From positions 109,498 to 173,497 of the forward strand of contig NZ_FNDG01000012.1 of the NCBI RefSeq assembly GCF_900100535.1: a DNA stretch of 64,000 nucleotides, written 5' to 3'. Shown here piece after piece: positions 1 to 8,540 of this stretch. The notes beneath the pieces are model-generated. The model saw only the letters and a program-made list of their open reading frames with translations, was not told the DNA's origin and did no database searches. The DNA comes from Phytopseudomonas flavescens (lineage in GTDB: Bacteria; Pseudomonadota; Gammaproteobacteria; Pseudomonadales; Pseudomonadaceae). The position numbers and the translations under genes are program-made. The stretch's first letter is position 1, and each line of letters starts with the position of its first letter.

Positions 1-710
1 AGACCGGCAACCGAACTGTCGAACACCGAGATGCCTTCCAGCAGGCTGGCATGGATGTTGGCCAGCGCATGCCCATGGGTGTCGTGGAAGTGCCCAGCCA
101 GTCGCTCGCGTGGTACCACGCGCGCCACCACGTCGAGCAACTGCCGCACAGCGTCAGGCATCCCCACGCCAATGGTGTCGCCCAGTGAGATCTCATGGCA
201 GCCCATGGCCTGTAATTCTCGGGAAACCGCAGCGACCTGGTGAGCCGAGATGGCGCCGTCATAGGGGCACCCCAGCACGCACGACACATAACCACGCACC
301 CGGATGGCGTGCCGCTGAGCCACCTCCAGCAGCGGTTGAAAGCGCGTCAGGCTTTCAGCGATCGAACAGTTGATATTTCGCCGGGAAAAACCCTCGGACG
401 CCGCCGCGAACACGGCGACTTCCTTCACGCCGGCATCGATTGCCGCCTCCAGCCCTTTCAGGTTGGGCGTCAACGCCGCGTAGGTGACACCGGGTCGCTG
501 CTCGATAGCGGCGAATACCTCGGCACTGCCGGCCATCTGTGGGACCCACCTGGGTGATACGAAACTGCCGACTTCTATATAACCGAGCCCCGTCGCACTC
601 AGGTCGTCCACCAGGCGCACCTTGTCGGCCACGCTGATCGGCTGTTTCTCGTTCTGTAGACCGTCCCGCGGGCCGACTTCCACCAGGCGCACGTGGCTGG
701 GCAGGCTCAT
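1..710 (-). CDS. liuE: Hydroxymethylglutaryl-CoA lyase, partial (C-terminus beyond window)
   Basis: HMG-CoA lyase cleaves 3-hydroxy-3-methylglutaryl-CoA to acetyl-CoA and acetoacetate, the last step of leucine/isovalerate breakdown. The frame starts at the ATG at 710 (MSLPSHVRLVEVGPRDGLQN) and stays open to base 1, so about 236 residues are visible. Family signatures are the N-terminal EVGPRDGLQNE metal/substrate motif, the GSFVSP segment and the HFHDTHGHALAN metal-binding histidine motif. The start overlaps the liuD stop in an ATGA arrangement, which indicates translational coupling. The missing part is roughly the last 60 residues of a normal ~300-residue enzyme. Confidence 0.96.
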   Translation of the reverse strand, partial: MSLPSHVRLVEVGPRDGLQNEKQPISVADKVRLVDDLSATGLGYIEVGSFVSPRWVPQMAGSAEVFAAIEQRPGVTYAALTPNLKGLEAAIDAGVKEVAVFAAASEGFSRRNINCSIAESLTRFQPLLEVAQRHAIRVRGYVSCVLGCPYDGAISAHQVAAVSRELQAMGCHEISLGDTIGVGMPDAVRQLLDVVARVVPRERLAGHFHDTHGHALANIHASLLEGISVFDSSVAG

Positions 711-2614
711 GGCTGCGCCTCCAATTCGACCAGCACCGCACCTTCGCCGATCAGCTCGCCCTCGGCGCAGTGGATCTCCTTGACCGTGCCCGCCTGCGGT
801 GCCCGGATACTGTGTTCCATCTTCATGGCCTCCAGCACCACCAGCGTGGCACCGGCCTCCACCTGCTGCCCCGGCTCGACCAGAACGCGAACGATGCTGC
901 CGTTCATGGGTGCGGTGAGCCCACCCTGGTGGAGACTGCCCGCCTCGGCAGCGGCAAGCGGATCGAAGCGGCGTACGGCGAGCCACTCCACGCCCCTGCG
1001 CAGATACAGGGTGTCGCCCTGCCGCAGGGTCTCGGCCTTGGCTACCGCGCGGGCGGGACGGGCCTGGAGCACCAGGCTGCGGCGGACGTCACCACACACC
1101 AGCGTCATAGGCACCTCGGCCGGCAAACCGCTGCGCCAGGCATTGCGTGCGGCCCAGGGTGAGTACGGGTCGTCGGCCCGCCGCCGCTCGATATCGGTGG
1201 CCAGGAATGCTGCCGCTGCCTGCTGCCAGAATGCCTCCGGCAGCGCTTCGGCCGGCGGTAGCAGCTGCGCCTGGTGACGCTCGATGAAACCGGTATCCAG
1301 TTGCGCCGCAGTGAATGCAGGGTTGGCCAGGATACGCTGCAGGAACGCCAGGTTGGTCTTGAAACCGCCGACCACGGTTTCCCCCAGCATGGCCAGGAGT
1401 CGCTGACGGGCCTCTTCACGGTTTTCGCCCCAGGCGATCAGCTTGGCCAGCATCGGGTCGTAGAACGGCGACACCTCATCGCCCTGCTCCACGCCACTGT
1501 CGACCCGCCGCCCCGGCCCGGCCGCAGGCTCGCGGTACAGGTCGAGGTGCCCGCTGGCCGGCAGGAAGCCGCCTTCGGGGTCTTCGGCGTACAGGCGTAC
1601 CTCGATGGCATGGCCATCGAGCGGCACCTGCTCCTGGCGGATCGGCAGCGGCTCGCCACGCGCCACGCGGATCTGCCAGGCCACCAGATCCAGGCCGGTA
1701 ATGGCTTCGGTCACCGGGTGCTCGACCTGCAGACGGGTGTTCATCTCCATGAAGAAGAAATCGCCCCGGGCATCGAGGAGAAACTCCACCGTGCCCGCGC
1801 CGACATAACCGATGGCCTGGGCGGCTCGCACGGCGGACTCACCCATGGCACGACGCAGCTCGGGCGACAGGCCCGGCGCGGGGGCTTCTTCCACCACTTT
1901 CTGATGACGCCGCTGGATCGAGCAGTCACGCTCAAAGAGGTACAGGCAGTTGCCGTGCTGATCGGCGAATACCTGGATCTCCACGTGACGCGGCTGCAAC
2001 AGGTATTTTTCCACCAGCATGCGTCCGTCGCCGAACGCCGACTGCGCTTCACGCTGCGCGGACGCCAGGGCCTCGGCCAGTTGGCTTTCACTCTCGACCA
2101 CCTTCATGCCCTTACCGCCGCCGCCGGCAGTGGCCTTGAGCAACACCGGATAGCCGATACTCGCGGCTGCCGCGCGGAAGGTTTGCAGATCCTGGGCCTC
2201 GCCGTGGTAACCCGGTACCAGCGGTACACCGGCCTCCTCCATCAGCGCCTTGGCGGCGGATTTGCTACCCATGGCATCGATGGCACTGGCCGGCGGGCCG
2301 AGAAAGATCAGCCCGGCCGCTTCGAGCTTGCGCGCGAAGCTGGCGTTCTCGGACAGAAAGCCGTAGCCAGGATGAATGGCTTGCGCGCCACTGGCCCGCG
2401 CAGCCTCGATGATGCTGTCCATCAGCAGGTAGCTGTCGCTGGGCTTGGCGCCGCCCAGGTCGATGGCGATATCCGCCTCGCGCACGTGCCGGGCACTGCG
2501 GTCGATGGCGCTGTGGACAGCCACCGTGGTCAGTCCGAGCGCCTTGGCGGTGCGCATCACCCGGCAGGCGATCTCGCCGCGGTTGGCGATCAGAAGCGTA
2601 TCGATGGTTTTCAT
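707..2614 (-). CDS. liuD: Methylcrotonyl-CoA carboxylase, biotin-containing (alpha) subunit
   Basis: This 635-residue subunit carries the biotin carboxylase and biotin carrier domains of 3-methylcrotonyl-CoA carboxylase and works with LiuB. Visible landmarks are the N-terminal biotin carboxylase fold (LLIANRGEIACRV), HPGYGFLSENA, the ATP-grasp glycine loop KATAGGGGKGMKVV, the EMNTRLQVEHPVTE active-site block and the C-terminal biotinyl motif EAMKM, with the modified lysine at about residue 598. The start at 2614 overlaps the liuC stop (ATGA) and its own stop overlaps the liuE start. Length and domain order are normal for the family. Pyruvate or acetyl-CoA carboxylase is unlikely given the liu neighbours. 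Confidence 0.97.
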   Translation of the reverse strand: MKTIDTLLIANRGEIACRVMRTAKALGLTTVAVHSAIDRSARHVREADIAIDLGGAKPSDSYLLMDSIIEAARASGAQAIHPGYGFLSENASFARKLEAAGLIFLGPPASAIDAMGSKSAAKALMEEAGVPLVPGYHGEAQDLQTFRAAAASIGYPVLLKATAGGGGKGMKVVESESQLAEALASAQREAQSAFGDGRMLVEKYLLQPRHVEIQVFADQHGNCLYLFERDCSIQRRHQKVVEEAPAPGLSPELRRAMGESAVRAAQAIGYVGAGTVEFLLDARGDFFFMEMNTRLQVEHPVTEAITGLDLVAWQIRVARGEPLPIRQEQVPLDGHAIEVRLYAEDPEGGFLPASGHLDLYREPAAGPGRRVDSGVEQGDEVSPFYDPMLAKLIAWGENREEARQRLLAMLGETVVGGFKTNLAFLQRILANPAFTAAQLDTGFIERHQAQLLPPAEALPEAFWQQAAAAFLATDIERRRADDPYSPWAARNAWRSGLPAEVPMTLVCGDVRRSLVLQARPARAVAKAETLRQGDTLYLRRGVEWLAVRRFDPLAAAEAGSLHQGGLTAPMNGSIVRVLVEPGQQVEAGATLVVLEAMKMEHSIRAPQAGTVKEIHCAEGELIGEGAVLVELEAQP

Positions 2615-3408
2615 GACTGTGCCTGCCAGGCGGGTGGACGTTTGTGCAGAAAGGCCGCAAGGCCTTCCTGCCCTTCTGCACTGACGCGAATGCCGGCGAT
2701 CACGCTCTCGGTGCGCTGACGCAGGGCGTCACCGAGCACCCCACTACCGACGCCGTGCAACAGCGCCTTGCTCTCGCGCATGGCTTGCGGGCTGTTGAGC
2801 AGCAGGTTGGCAATCCACTGCTCCACCTCGCCCTCCAGCTCGGCGGCGGGATAGCACTCGGCGAGCAGGCCCAGCTCCCGCGCACGCTCTCCGCTGAAGC
2901 GTTCGGCGCTGAGCGCGTAGCGGCGGGTAGCACGCTCGCCGATGGCCTGTACCACATAGGGGCTGATCACCGCGGGAACCAGGCCGATGCGCACCTCGGA
3001 CAGGCTGAACGATGCCTCGCTGGCACCGATGGCGATGTCGCAGCAGGCGGTCAGCCCGACCGCACCGCCGAACGCGGCGCCCTGCACCACGGCCAGTGTC
3101 GGACACGGCAAGTGATAGAGCAGGCTCATCAACTCGCCGAGCTGGTGGGCATCTCGCAGGTTGGCGGCGTAGTCGAGCTGCGCCGAAGCCTGCATCCAGC
3201 CCAGGTCGGCGCCAGCGGAAAAGTGCCGGCCCCGACCACGCAGGACCAGAAACCGCAGGCCGTCGTCAGCCGCCATCTGGCGCAATACCTGAATCAGCTC
3301 GTCGATCATCTCGGCGCTGAAGGCGTTGTGCTTGTCCGGGCGGTTCAGCCACAGGCTGACGACCCCGCGCGGGTCGGTGTGCAATTCGAGGGTGTTGAAA
3401 TCGCTCAT
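2611..3408 (-). CDS. liuC: Methylglutaconyl-CoA hydratase (enoyl-CoA hydratase family)
   Basis: This 265-residue crotonase-fold enzyme hydrates 3-methylglutaconyl-CoA to HMG-CoA between the LiuBD and LiuE steps. The start was placed at 3408 (MSDFNTLELH) because a GAGGAC ribosome-binding site lies just upstream and the longer open frame begins with unrelated sequence. Crotonase landmarks are the CoA-binding NAFSAEM region, the oxyanion-hole segment HFSAGADLGWM and the AAFGGAVGLTACCDIAI helix with a catalytic-face glutamate later (LSEVRIGLVPAVISP). It sits between liuB and liuD, overlapping liuD by four bases. Annotation as a generic enoyl-CoA hydratase would miss the pathway context. Confidence 0.95.
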   Translation of the reverse strand: MSDFNTLELHTDPRGVVSLWLNRPDKHNAFSAEMIDELIQVLRQMAADDGLRFLVLRGRGRHFSAGADLGWMQASAQLDYAANLRDAHQLGELMSLLYHLPCPTLAVVQGAAFGGAVGLTACCDIAIGASEASFSLSEVRIGLVPAVISPYVVQAIGERATRRYALSAERFSGERARELGLLAECYPAAELEGEVEQWIANLLLNSPQAMRESKALLHGVGSGVLGDALRQRTESVIAGIRVSAEGQEGLAAFLHKRPPAWQAQS

Positions 3409-3427
3409 CGGTCTGTCCTCGGCCAGG

Positions 3428-5035
3428 CTACATGCGCAACACGCCGAAGCGTGTCGGCTCGATGGGTGCATTGAGGCTGGCGGAAATCGCCAGGGCCAGC
3501 ACCTCGCGGGTTTGTGCCGGGTCGATCACGCCGTCGTCCCACAGCCGCGCACTGGAGTAGAAGGCATGGGCCTGGCGCTCGTACTGTTCGACGATCGGCT
3601 GCTTGAGGCGCTGCTCGTCCTCGGCGGAAAACACTTCACCGGCCCGTTGCGCCTGCTCGTGCTTGACCTGCACCAGCACCCCGGCGGCCTGCTGCGCACC
3701 CATCACGCCGATGCGCGCGTTGGGCCACATCCACAGAAAGCGCGGGTCATAGGCGCGGCCACACATACCGTAGTTACCGGCACCGAAGCTGCCACCGATG
3801 ATCACCGTGAACTTGGGTACCCGGGCGCAGGCCACCGCCGTGACCAGCTTGGCGCCGTGCTTGGCGATACCGCCTGCCTCGTATTTCTGCCCGACCATGA
3901 AACCGGTGATGTTCTGCAAAAACAGCAACGGGATACCGCGCTGGCAGGCCAGTTCGATGAAGTGCGCGCCTTTCTGCGCGGCTTCGGCGAAGAGGATGCC
4001 GTTGTTGGCCAGAATGGCCACCGGGTAACCGTTGAGGTGCGCGAAACCACAGACCAGGGTGGTACCGAACAGCGCTTTGAATTCGTCGAGCTGCGAGTCG
4101 TCGACGATCCGTGCGATCACCTCGCGGACGTCGAAGGGCTGCTTGGGGTCGGCGGGAATGACGCCATACAGCTCATCCGCGGCATAACGAGGCGCGATGG
4201 GCAGCCGCGCCTGCAGCTCGCCAAGCTTGCGCCAGTTGAGGTTGGCGACGCAGCGGCGCGCCAGGGCCAGGGCGTGCTGGTCGTCTTGCGCATAGTGATC
4301 GGCCACGCCACTGGTCTTGCAATGTACATCGGCGCCTCCCAACTCTTCGGCAGTGACCACCTCGCCCGTGGCCGCCTTTACCAGCGGCGGGCCGGCAAGA
4401 AAGATGGTGGCCTGCTGGCGCACCATGATGGTCTCGTCGCTCATCGCCGGCACGTAGGCGCCACCCGCCGTGCACGACCCCATCACCACGGCGATCTGTG
4501 CAATGCCCCGGGCACTCATGTTGGCCTGGTTGAAGAAGATCCGCCCGAAATGCTCGCGATCCGGAAATACTTCGTCCTGACGCGGCAGGTTGGCACCACC
4601 GGAATCCACCAGGTAGATGCACGGCAGCCGATTCTCGCTGGCGATGGCCTGGGCACGCAGGTGTTTCTTCACGGTCAGCGGGTAGTAACTGCCGCCCTTC
4701 ACCGTGGCATCGTTGGCGATGAGCATGCACTCGACGCCCTCGACACGACCGATCCCGGCGATCACCCCAGCGGCTGCGACGTCTTCGTCGTACACCTGGT
4801 AGGCGGCCAACTGGGCGATTTCCAGAAACGGCGAGCCCGGGTCAAGCAACCGGTCGATGCGCTCGCGAGGCAGCAGCTTGCCCCGTGCGGTATGTCGCTC
4901 TTGCGCCCTGGTTCCGCCACCTTCACGGATCCGGGCGAGCACGCCGTACAGCTCATCGACCTGTCCCAGCATGGTCTCGCGGTTGCAGACGTAATCGGCG
5001 CAACGGGTATTCAATTGGCTGTGCAGGATGGCCAT
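3428..5035 (-). CDS. liuB: Methylcrotonyl-CoA carboxylase, carboxyltransferase (beta) subunit
   Basis: This 535-residue subunit transfers the carboxyl group from biotin (on LiuD) to 3-methylcrotonyl-CoA. Acyl-CoA carboxyltransferase hallmarks are visible: the [14 protein letters not shown]-terminal block, [16 protein letters not shown], the oxyanion-forming segments around [11 protein letters not shown] and [16 protein letters not shown], and in the C-terminal half [11 protein letters not shown] and [17 protein letters not shown]. The length is normal for the family. The start at 5035 has an upstream GGAGC. It is the second structural gene of the operon, 34 bases downstream of liuA. Confidence 0.97.
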   Translation of the reverse strand: MAILHSQLNTRCADYVCNRETMLGQVDELYGVLARIREGGGTRAQERHTARGKLLPRERIDRLLDPGSPFLEIAQLAAYQVYDEDVAAAGVIAGIGRVEGVECMLIANDATVKGGSYYPLTVKKHLRAQAIASENRLPCIYLVDSGGANLPRQDEVFPDREHFGRIFFNQANMSARGIAQIAVVMGSCTAGGAYVPAMSDETIMVRQQATIFLAGPPLVKAATGEVVTAEELGGADVHCKTSGVADHYAQDDQHALALARRCVANLNWRKLGELQARLPIAPRYAADELYGVIPADPKQPFDVREVIARIVDDSQLDEFKALFGTTLVCGFAHLNGYPVAILANNGILFAEAAQKGAHFIELACQRGIPLLFLQNITGFMVGQKYEAGGIAKHGAKLVTAVACARVPKFTVIIGGSFGAGNYGMCGRAYDPRFLWMWPNARIGVMGAQQAAGVLVQVKHEQAQRAGEVFSAEDEQRLKQPIVEQYERQAHAFYSSARLWDDGVIDPAQTREVLALAISASLNAPIEPTRFGVLRM

Positions 5036-5069
5036 GACAGGGGCTCCGAGCGGTAGCGTGGGGCTTCAA

Positions 5070-6254
5070 TCAAGCGGTTTCGTTGAACAGCTCGCGACCG
5101 ATCAACATACGGCGGATTTCGCTGGTGCCGGCACCGATCTCGTAGAGCTTGGCGTCGCGCCACAGGCGCCCGACCGGAAACTCATTGATATAGCCATTGC
5201 CGCCGAGAATCTGGATCGCCTCGCCGGCCAGCCAGGTGGCCTTTTCCGCGGCGTAGAGGATGACCCCGGCGCAGTCCTTGCGCACCTGGCGCACATGACC
5301 GCTGCCCAGGGCATCGAGCTGCCTGCCCACCGCGTAAAGGTAGGCGCGACAGGCCTGCTGGGTGGTGTACATGTCGGCCAGCTTGCCCTGGATCAGCTGG
5401 AACTCGCCGATGCTCTGGCCGAACTGCTTACGGTCGTGGATATAGGGCACCACCACATCCATGGCTGCCTGCATCAGCCCCAGTGGCCCTCCGGAGAGCA
5501 CCGCACGTTCGTAGTCCAGGCCGCTCATCAGCACCCTGACGCCTTCGCCGACGCCGCCCAGCACGTTCTCCTCTGCCACCTCCACGTCCTGGAACACCAG
5601 TTCACCGGTGTGCGAGCCGCGCATGCCGAGTTTGTCGAGCTTCTGAGCGACGCTGAAGCCCTTCGCGCCCTTCTCCACGATGAACGCGGTCATGCCCTTG
5701 GCGCCGGCGCTCGGATCGGTCTTGGCGTAGACCACCAGCACGTCACAGTCCGGGCCGTTGGTGATCCACATCTTGCTGCCGTTGAGCACGTAATGGTCGC
5801 CCTGGCGGTCCGCCCGCAGCTTCATCGACACCACGTCGGAACCGGAATTGGGCTCGCTCATGGCCAGCGCGCCGATGTGTTCGCCGCTGATCAGCTTGGG
5901 CAGCAAGCGGCGCTTCTGCACCTCGCTACCGTTGCGGTTGATCTGATTCACGCAGAGGTTGGAATGGGCACCATAGGAAAGACCGATACCGCCCGCGGCC
6001 CGGGAAATCTCCTCCATGGCGACCATGTGCGCCAGGTAACCCATGCCGGCGCCACCGTACTCTTCGCTGACGGTCAGGCCGAGCAGGCCCATGTCACCGA
6101 ACTTGCGCCACAGATCCATGGGGAACTGGTCACTGCGATCGGCTTCGGCGGCCCGCGGGGCGATCTCCTTCGCTGCAAAACTGGCGACCGCGTCGCGCAG
6201 CATGTCGATTTCTTCGCCAAGGAAGAAATTCAGGCCTGGCAGCATGATGCTCAT
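5070..6254 (-). CDS. liuA: Isovaleryl-CoA dehydrogenase
   Basis: This FAD-dependent acyl-CoA dehydrogenase oxidises isovaleryl-CoA to 3-methylcrotonyl-CoA and passes electrons to ETF. The start was chosen at 6254 ([10 protein letters not shown]) because GGAGAGCC lies at good spacing; an ATG five codons earlier has no ribosome-binding site. Family marks are [13 protein letters not shown], the FAD-binding [12 protein letters not shown] and [18 protein letters not shown], the [14 protein letters not shown] segment whose glutamate matches the IVD catalytic base, and the C-terminal [16 protein letters not shown]. The result is 394 residues, normal for IVD. It is the first catabolic gene after liuR. 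Confidence 0.96.
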   Translation of the reverse strand: MSIMLPGLNFFLGEEIDMLRDAVASFAAKEIAPRAAEADRSDQFPMDLWRKFGDMGLLGLTVSEEYGGAGMGYLAHMVAMEEISRAAGGIGLSYGAHSNLCVNQINRNGSEVQKRRLLPKLISGEHIGALAMSEPNSGSDVVSMKLRADRQGDHYVLNGSKMWITNGPDCDVLVVYAKTDPSAGAKGMTAFIVEKGAKGFSVAQKLDKLGMRGSHTGELVFQDVEVAEENVLGGVGEGVRVLMSGLDYERAVLSGGPLGLMQAAMDVVVPYIHDRKQFGQSIGEFQLIQGKLADMYTTQQACRAYLYAVGRQLDALGSGHVRQVRKDCAGVILYAAEKATWLAGEAIQILGGNGYINEFPVGRLWRDAKLYEIGAGTSEIRRMLIGRELFNETA

Positions 6255-6302
6255 GTAACGGCTCTCCATTGTTGTAATTGTCGGACGCGTTAAAGCGTTG
6301 CT

Positions 6303-6686
6303 TCAGGAGGCGGACACTGCCTGCATAGCGCTCAGGCACCGCTGCTCGGCGGTGTCCAGCTCCCGTTGCATCTGCTGGATGTCGAGCAGTTGCCGGTCGA
6401 GATGCTCGCGGCGCTCGGCGATCTTCTCCAGAAAGTGGTCGAGTTGCTTGCGGTTACCACCGGCCGGGTCATACAGATCGATCAACTCCTTGCACTCGGC
6501 GAGGGAAAAACCGATGCGCTTGCCGCGCAGGATCAACATCAACGTCACCCGATCGCGGGCACTGTAGATACGTTCCTGCCCCTTGCGCTCGGGTGCGAGC
6601 ATCCCTTGTTCTTCATAGAACCGGATGGTGCGCGTGGTGACCCCGAGTTCGTGGGCCAATGCGGAAATACTGTAGGAGTGACTCAT
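6303..6686 (-). CDS. liuR: MerR-family transcriptional regulator of the liu operon
   Basis: This 127-residue regulator has an N-terminal MerR winged helix-turn-helix (ISALAHELGVTTRTIRFYEEQ, wing at RKGQERIYSARDR) and a C-terminal coiled-coil dimerisation helix rich in Glu, Arg and Leu. No cysteine-based metal site is visible, in line with acyl-CoA-type effectors known for LiuR. It is the promoter-proximal gene of the liuR-A-B-C-D-E unit, 48 bases ahead of liuA, so it probably autoregulates. A LiuR-like palindrome lies just upstream at 6708-6728. Confidence 0.93.
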   Translation of the reverse strand: MSHSYSISALAHELGVTTRTIRFYEEQGMLAPERKGQERIYSARDRVTLMLILRGKRIGFSLAECKELIDLYDPAGGNRKQLDHFLEKIAERREHLDRQLLDIQQMQRELDTAEQRCLSAMQAVSAS

Positions 6687-6707
6687 GATGCAAACTGCCC
6701 GAATGGA

Positions 6708-6750
6708 TTACCTTTACGTAAACGTAAGCCAATACCTTTAGCGCTGTCAA
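6708..6750 (-). promoter_or_regulatory. LiuR operator and liu promoter
   Basis: Between liuR and the preceding gene, read on the minus strand, a TTGACA -35 element lies at 6750-6745. It is followed by a TTACG/CGTAA palindromic block at 6728-6708 (CTTACGTTTACGTAAAGG on the minus strand). The dyad lies in the -35/-10 spacer and -10 area, where MerR-family regulators bind. It resembles the published LiuR motif from comparative genomics; the match is from memory. Confidence 0.7.
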
Positions 6751-6939
6751 ATCTTCGAGCAGGCAGCGGTGCGACGCTCACCCGACAGACAAACCATTGC
6801 GGCCATACCCGTGAAAGCCTGCGAGGCCCGGCGCAGGCCTATTGGCGGGTACCGGGCCGTCGAGGGTTCGCCCGGTGAGCCTGGGGAAATAGGACGGGAA
6901 GGTCACGGTGACCGATGGAAACAGACAGGCTAGCTGCAT

Positions 6940-6963
6940 GGCGTCCAGCCTGTTCTGGACGCC
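6940..6963. other. Perfect hairpin downstream of the 6997-7434 gene
   Basis: GGCGTCCAG at 6940-6948 is perfectly complementary to CTGGACGCC at 6955-6963 across a 6-base loop. It lies just past the stop of the minus-strand gene ending at 6997. There is no T-run on either side, so it is a possible transcript 3' end stem rather than a canonical intrinsic terminator. Confidence 0.5.
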
Positions 6964-6996
6964 GCGCAGGCAGCTCAAGCGGGGTTCAATGCGCAA

Positions 6997-7434
6997 TCAC
7001 GGTTTCGGCGTACCGTCCCAGGGAGCGCCATCCAGGGGCCTAGTCCTGGCCAGTTCGGCTTCGTCGAGGCCCGAACCTGCGCCGATATCTCCTTCATCGA
7101 CGACGCTCAGGACACGATCCGCAGGCTCGCCCTTACCTCGCTCTCGCGGCGAACGTGCGCCGGTGTCGTCGATCAGATTTTCCGGGCTCAGGTCATCGAG
7201 GCTCACGCCGTTCTCATGACGGCCTTCCTTGAGTGTCTCACCACCGCTCTGACCCGCGTCGCGCACACGCTGATCCGGATACTCGTGCTGCACCTCGTCA
7301 CTGGGACGGCGGTCGCCGATGCGCCCTTCGCGGTCATCCCTGGCCTCGCTGAAATCCAGTTGCTCGATAGAGCCCATGCGATCCTCGGTATCGTCGATCT
7401 CCCGAGGCGTGGCTGGCTGCTTGGGTGTGCTCAT
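6997..7434 (-). CDS. Acidic, probably disordered conserved hypothetical protein
   Basis: This 145-residue protein is highly charged and rich in Asp, Glu, Arg and Gly, with no hydrophobic segment or recognisable fold. Motifs such as EIDDTEDRMGSIEQLDFSEA and RRPSDEVQHEYPDQRVRDAG recall a family common in Pseudomonas, sometimes labelled 'phosphotransferase system HPr-related' or 'serine kinase/phosphatase'. Neither label is supported by any visible catalytic motif. The start at 7434 has an AGGAG site nine bases upstream. It is likely a single-gene unit followed by the hairpin at 6940. The function is unknown. Confidence 0.75.
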   Translation of the reverse strand: MSTPKQPATPREIDDTEDRMGSIEQLDFSEARDDREGRIGDRRPSDEVQHEYPDQRVRDAGQSGGETLKEGRHENGVSLDDLSPENLIDDTGARSPRERGKGEPADRVLSVVDEGDIGAGSGLDEAELARTRPLDGAPWDGTPKP

Positions 7435-7528
7435 GACGTTCTCCTCTGTGGGTCCGTTCGGTTGACTGGCCCCGTGTCGGGAAGATTCAGGGAATGTGAC
7501 GGATGCGATGGCCCGAGCACGCGGGTGC

Positions 7529-7855
7529 TCACCCCTCGCCCAGCAATTGCTCCAGCGCTTCTTCCAATGGGCTGACGCTGGTCGGACGAACCAGCCGAGT
7601 CACCTCGACGCCATCGCGCAGCAACACCAGGGTCGGCCACAGCTTGACCTTGAAAGTGCGCCCCAACGAACGACCGCTGCCATCCTCGATCTTCAGGTGG
7701 GTGACTTCGGGGTAATCCGGCAAGACCTTGGCCAGCAAAGGCTGCACCGCCTGGCAATGGCCGCACCAGTCGGTGCCGAATTCGATGAGGGTCATACCCG
7801 GCATTGCCTGTACATCGGCGGATGTAGGCGCCGTACTGCTGTACCCGCTGCTCAT
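7529..7855 (-). CDS. Thioredoxin-family protein
   Basis: This 108-residue thioredoxin-fold protein has an active-site FGTDWCGHCQAVQPLL, giving a CGHC redox pair rather than the CGPC of TrxA, and the cis-proline region KLWPTLVLLRDGVEV. There is no signal peptide, so it is probably cytoplasmic. The start at 7855 (MSSGYSSTAP) has a strong AAGGAGG site. The usual glycine-rich end and length fit single-domain thioredoxins. Its substrate cannot be read from the neighbours. Confidence 0.88.
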   Translation of the reverse strand: MSSGYSSTAPTSADVQAMPGMTLIEFGTDWCGHCQAVQPLLAKVLPDYPEVTHLKIEDGSGRSLGRTFKVKLWPTLVLLRDGVEVTRLVRPTSVSPLEEALEQLLGEG

Positions 7856-8115
7856 GCTGCCTCCTTCGCTAATGGGTCTTGTGCCCACCCTGCGGTTCTC
7901 GCAGAGCGGCCTGGCTGTTCGGAACCTGCTGGCGAGTTCGCAGACCAGGGCCGGGGAACGCCAGCGATCGCGAGGCTCATTCACCAATGTGAACGGGCAT
8001 GACCCGCTGCGCTCGCTCTGCGAAGCCTGTGCAGTGCGCCAGCCGCAGCTTGCGCCTGGGCCGACGTGCGGGCCGCCTTCACGGCGGCCAGAGCAGCAAC
8101 AGGTTTCGAACCTAG

Positions 8116-8427
8116 TCAGACGCTGTTGTGCATCTGCTTGACCACCGGCTTCACTCGCTCGGCGATCTCGCCTTCGAGGCGGGTGACGGACTCTGCGATG
8201 CGATCCACCTCGGGGCGCATCGAGCGCGCCTGCTCCACGAAACCCTTGAGCCGGCAATTGCCGCTCAGGCCGCGGGCGACCAGCATACCGCCGAACGCTG
8301 CGCGAGCCAGCCCCAACACGCCACCGCGCTTGAGACCGCCACGGGCCATGGCGATACCGCTGCCGATGGAAAGGGCGCGCTCCCAACCCTGCACGTTGTT
8401 GCCGGCCTGCTTATCGAATGTGGACAT
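8116..8427 (-). CDS. DUF2892/YgaP-like small membrane-associated protein
   Basis: This 103-residue protein has an N-terminal NNVQGWERALSIGSGIAM segment typical of DUF2892 (the YgaP membrane domain), followed by two short glycine/alanine-rich hydrophobic stretches and a charged, helical C-terminal tail (RPEVDRIAESVTRLEGEIAE). The start at 8427 (MSTFDKQ) follows GGAGCG; the longer open frame upstream looks non-coding. It is an isolated minus-strand gene. The role is unknown; DUF2892 proteins often accompany rhodanese or stress genes, but none is adjacent here. Confidence 0.75.
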   Translation of the reverse strand: MSTFDKQAGNNVQGWERALSIGSGIAMARGGLKRGGVLGLARAAFGGMLVARGLSGNCRLKGFVEQARSMRPEVDRIAESVTRLEGEIAERVKPVVKQMHNSV

Positions 8428-8540
8428 ATCGCTCGCTCCAGTCTGTCTATGGTTAACAACGGACTGAGCCAGGGCAGCCGATGTTCGGCCGCTCCGACAG
8501 GCGGATGAACGGCGCGGACATCGGCCCCTGCCGGCGATCA

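Noticed and set aside
355..741. Minus-strand open frame over the start of liuE
   Set aside because: It is out of frame with the clear HMG-CoA lyase sequence and has Arg/Gly-rich shadow composition.
1274..2719. Long plus-strand open frame (481 codons) opposite liuD
   Set aside because: It is an antisense shadow of a high-GC gene; liuD has strong family motifs and the frame has none.
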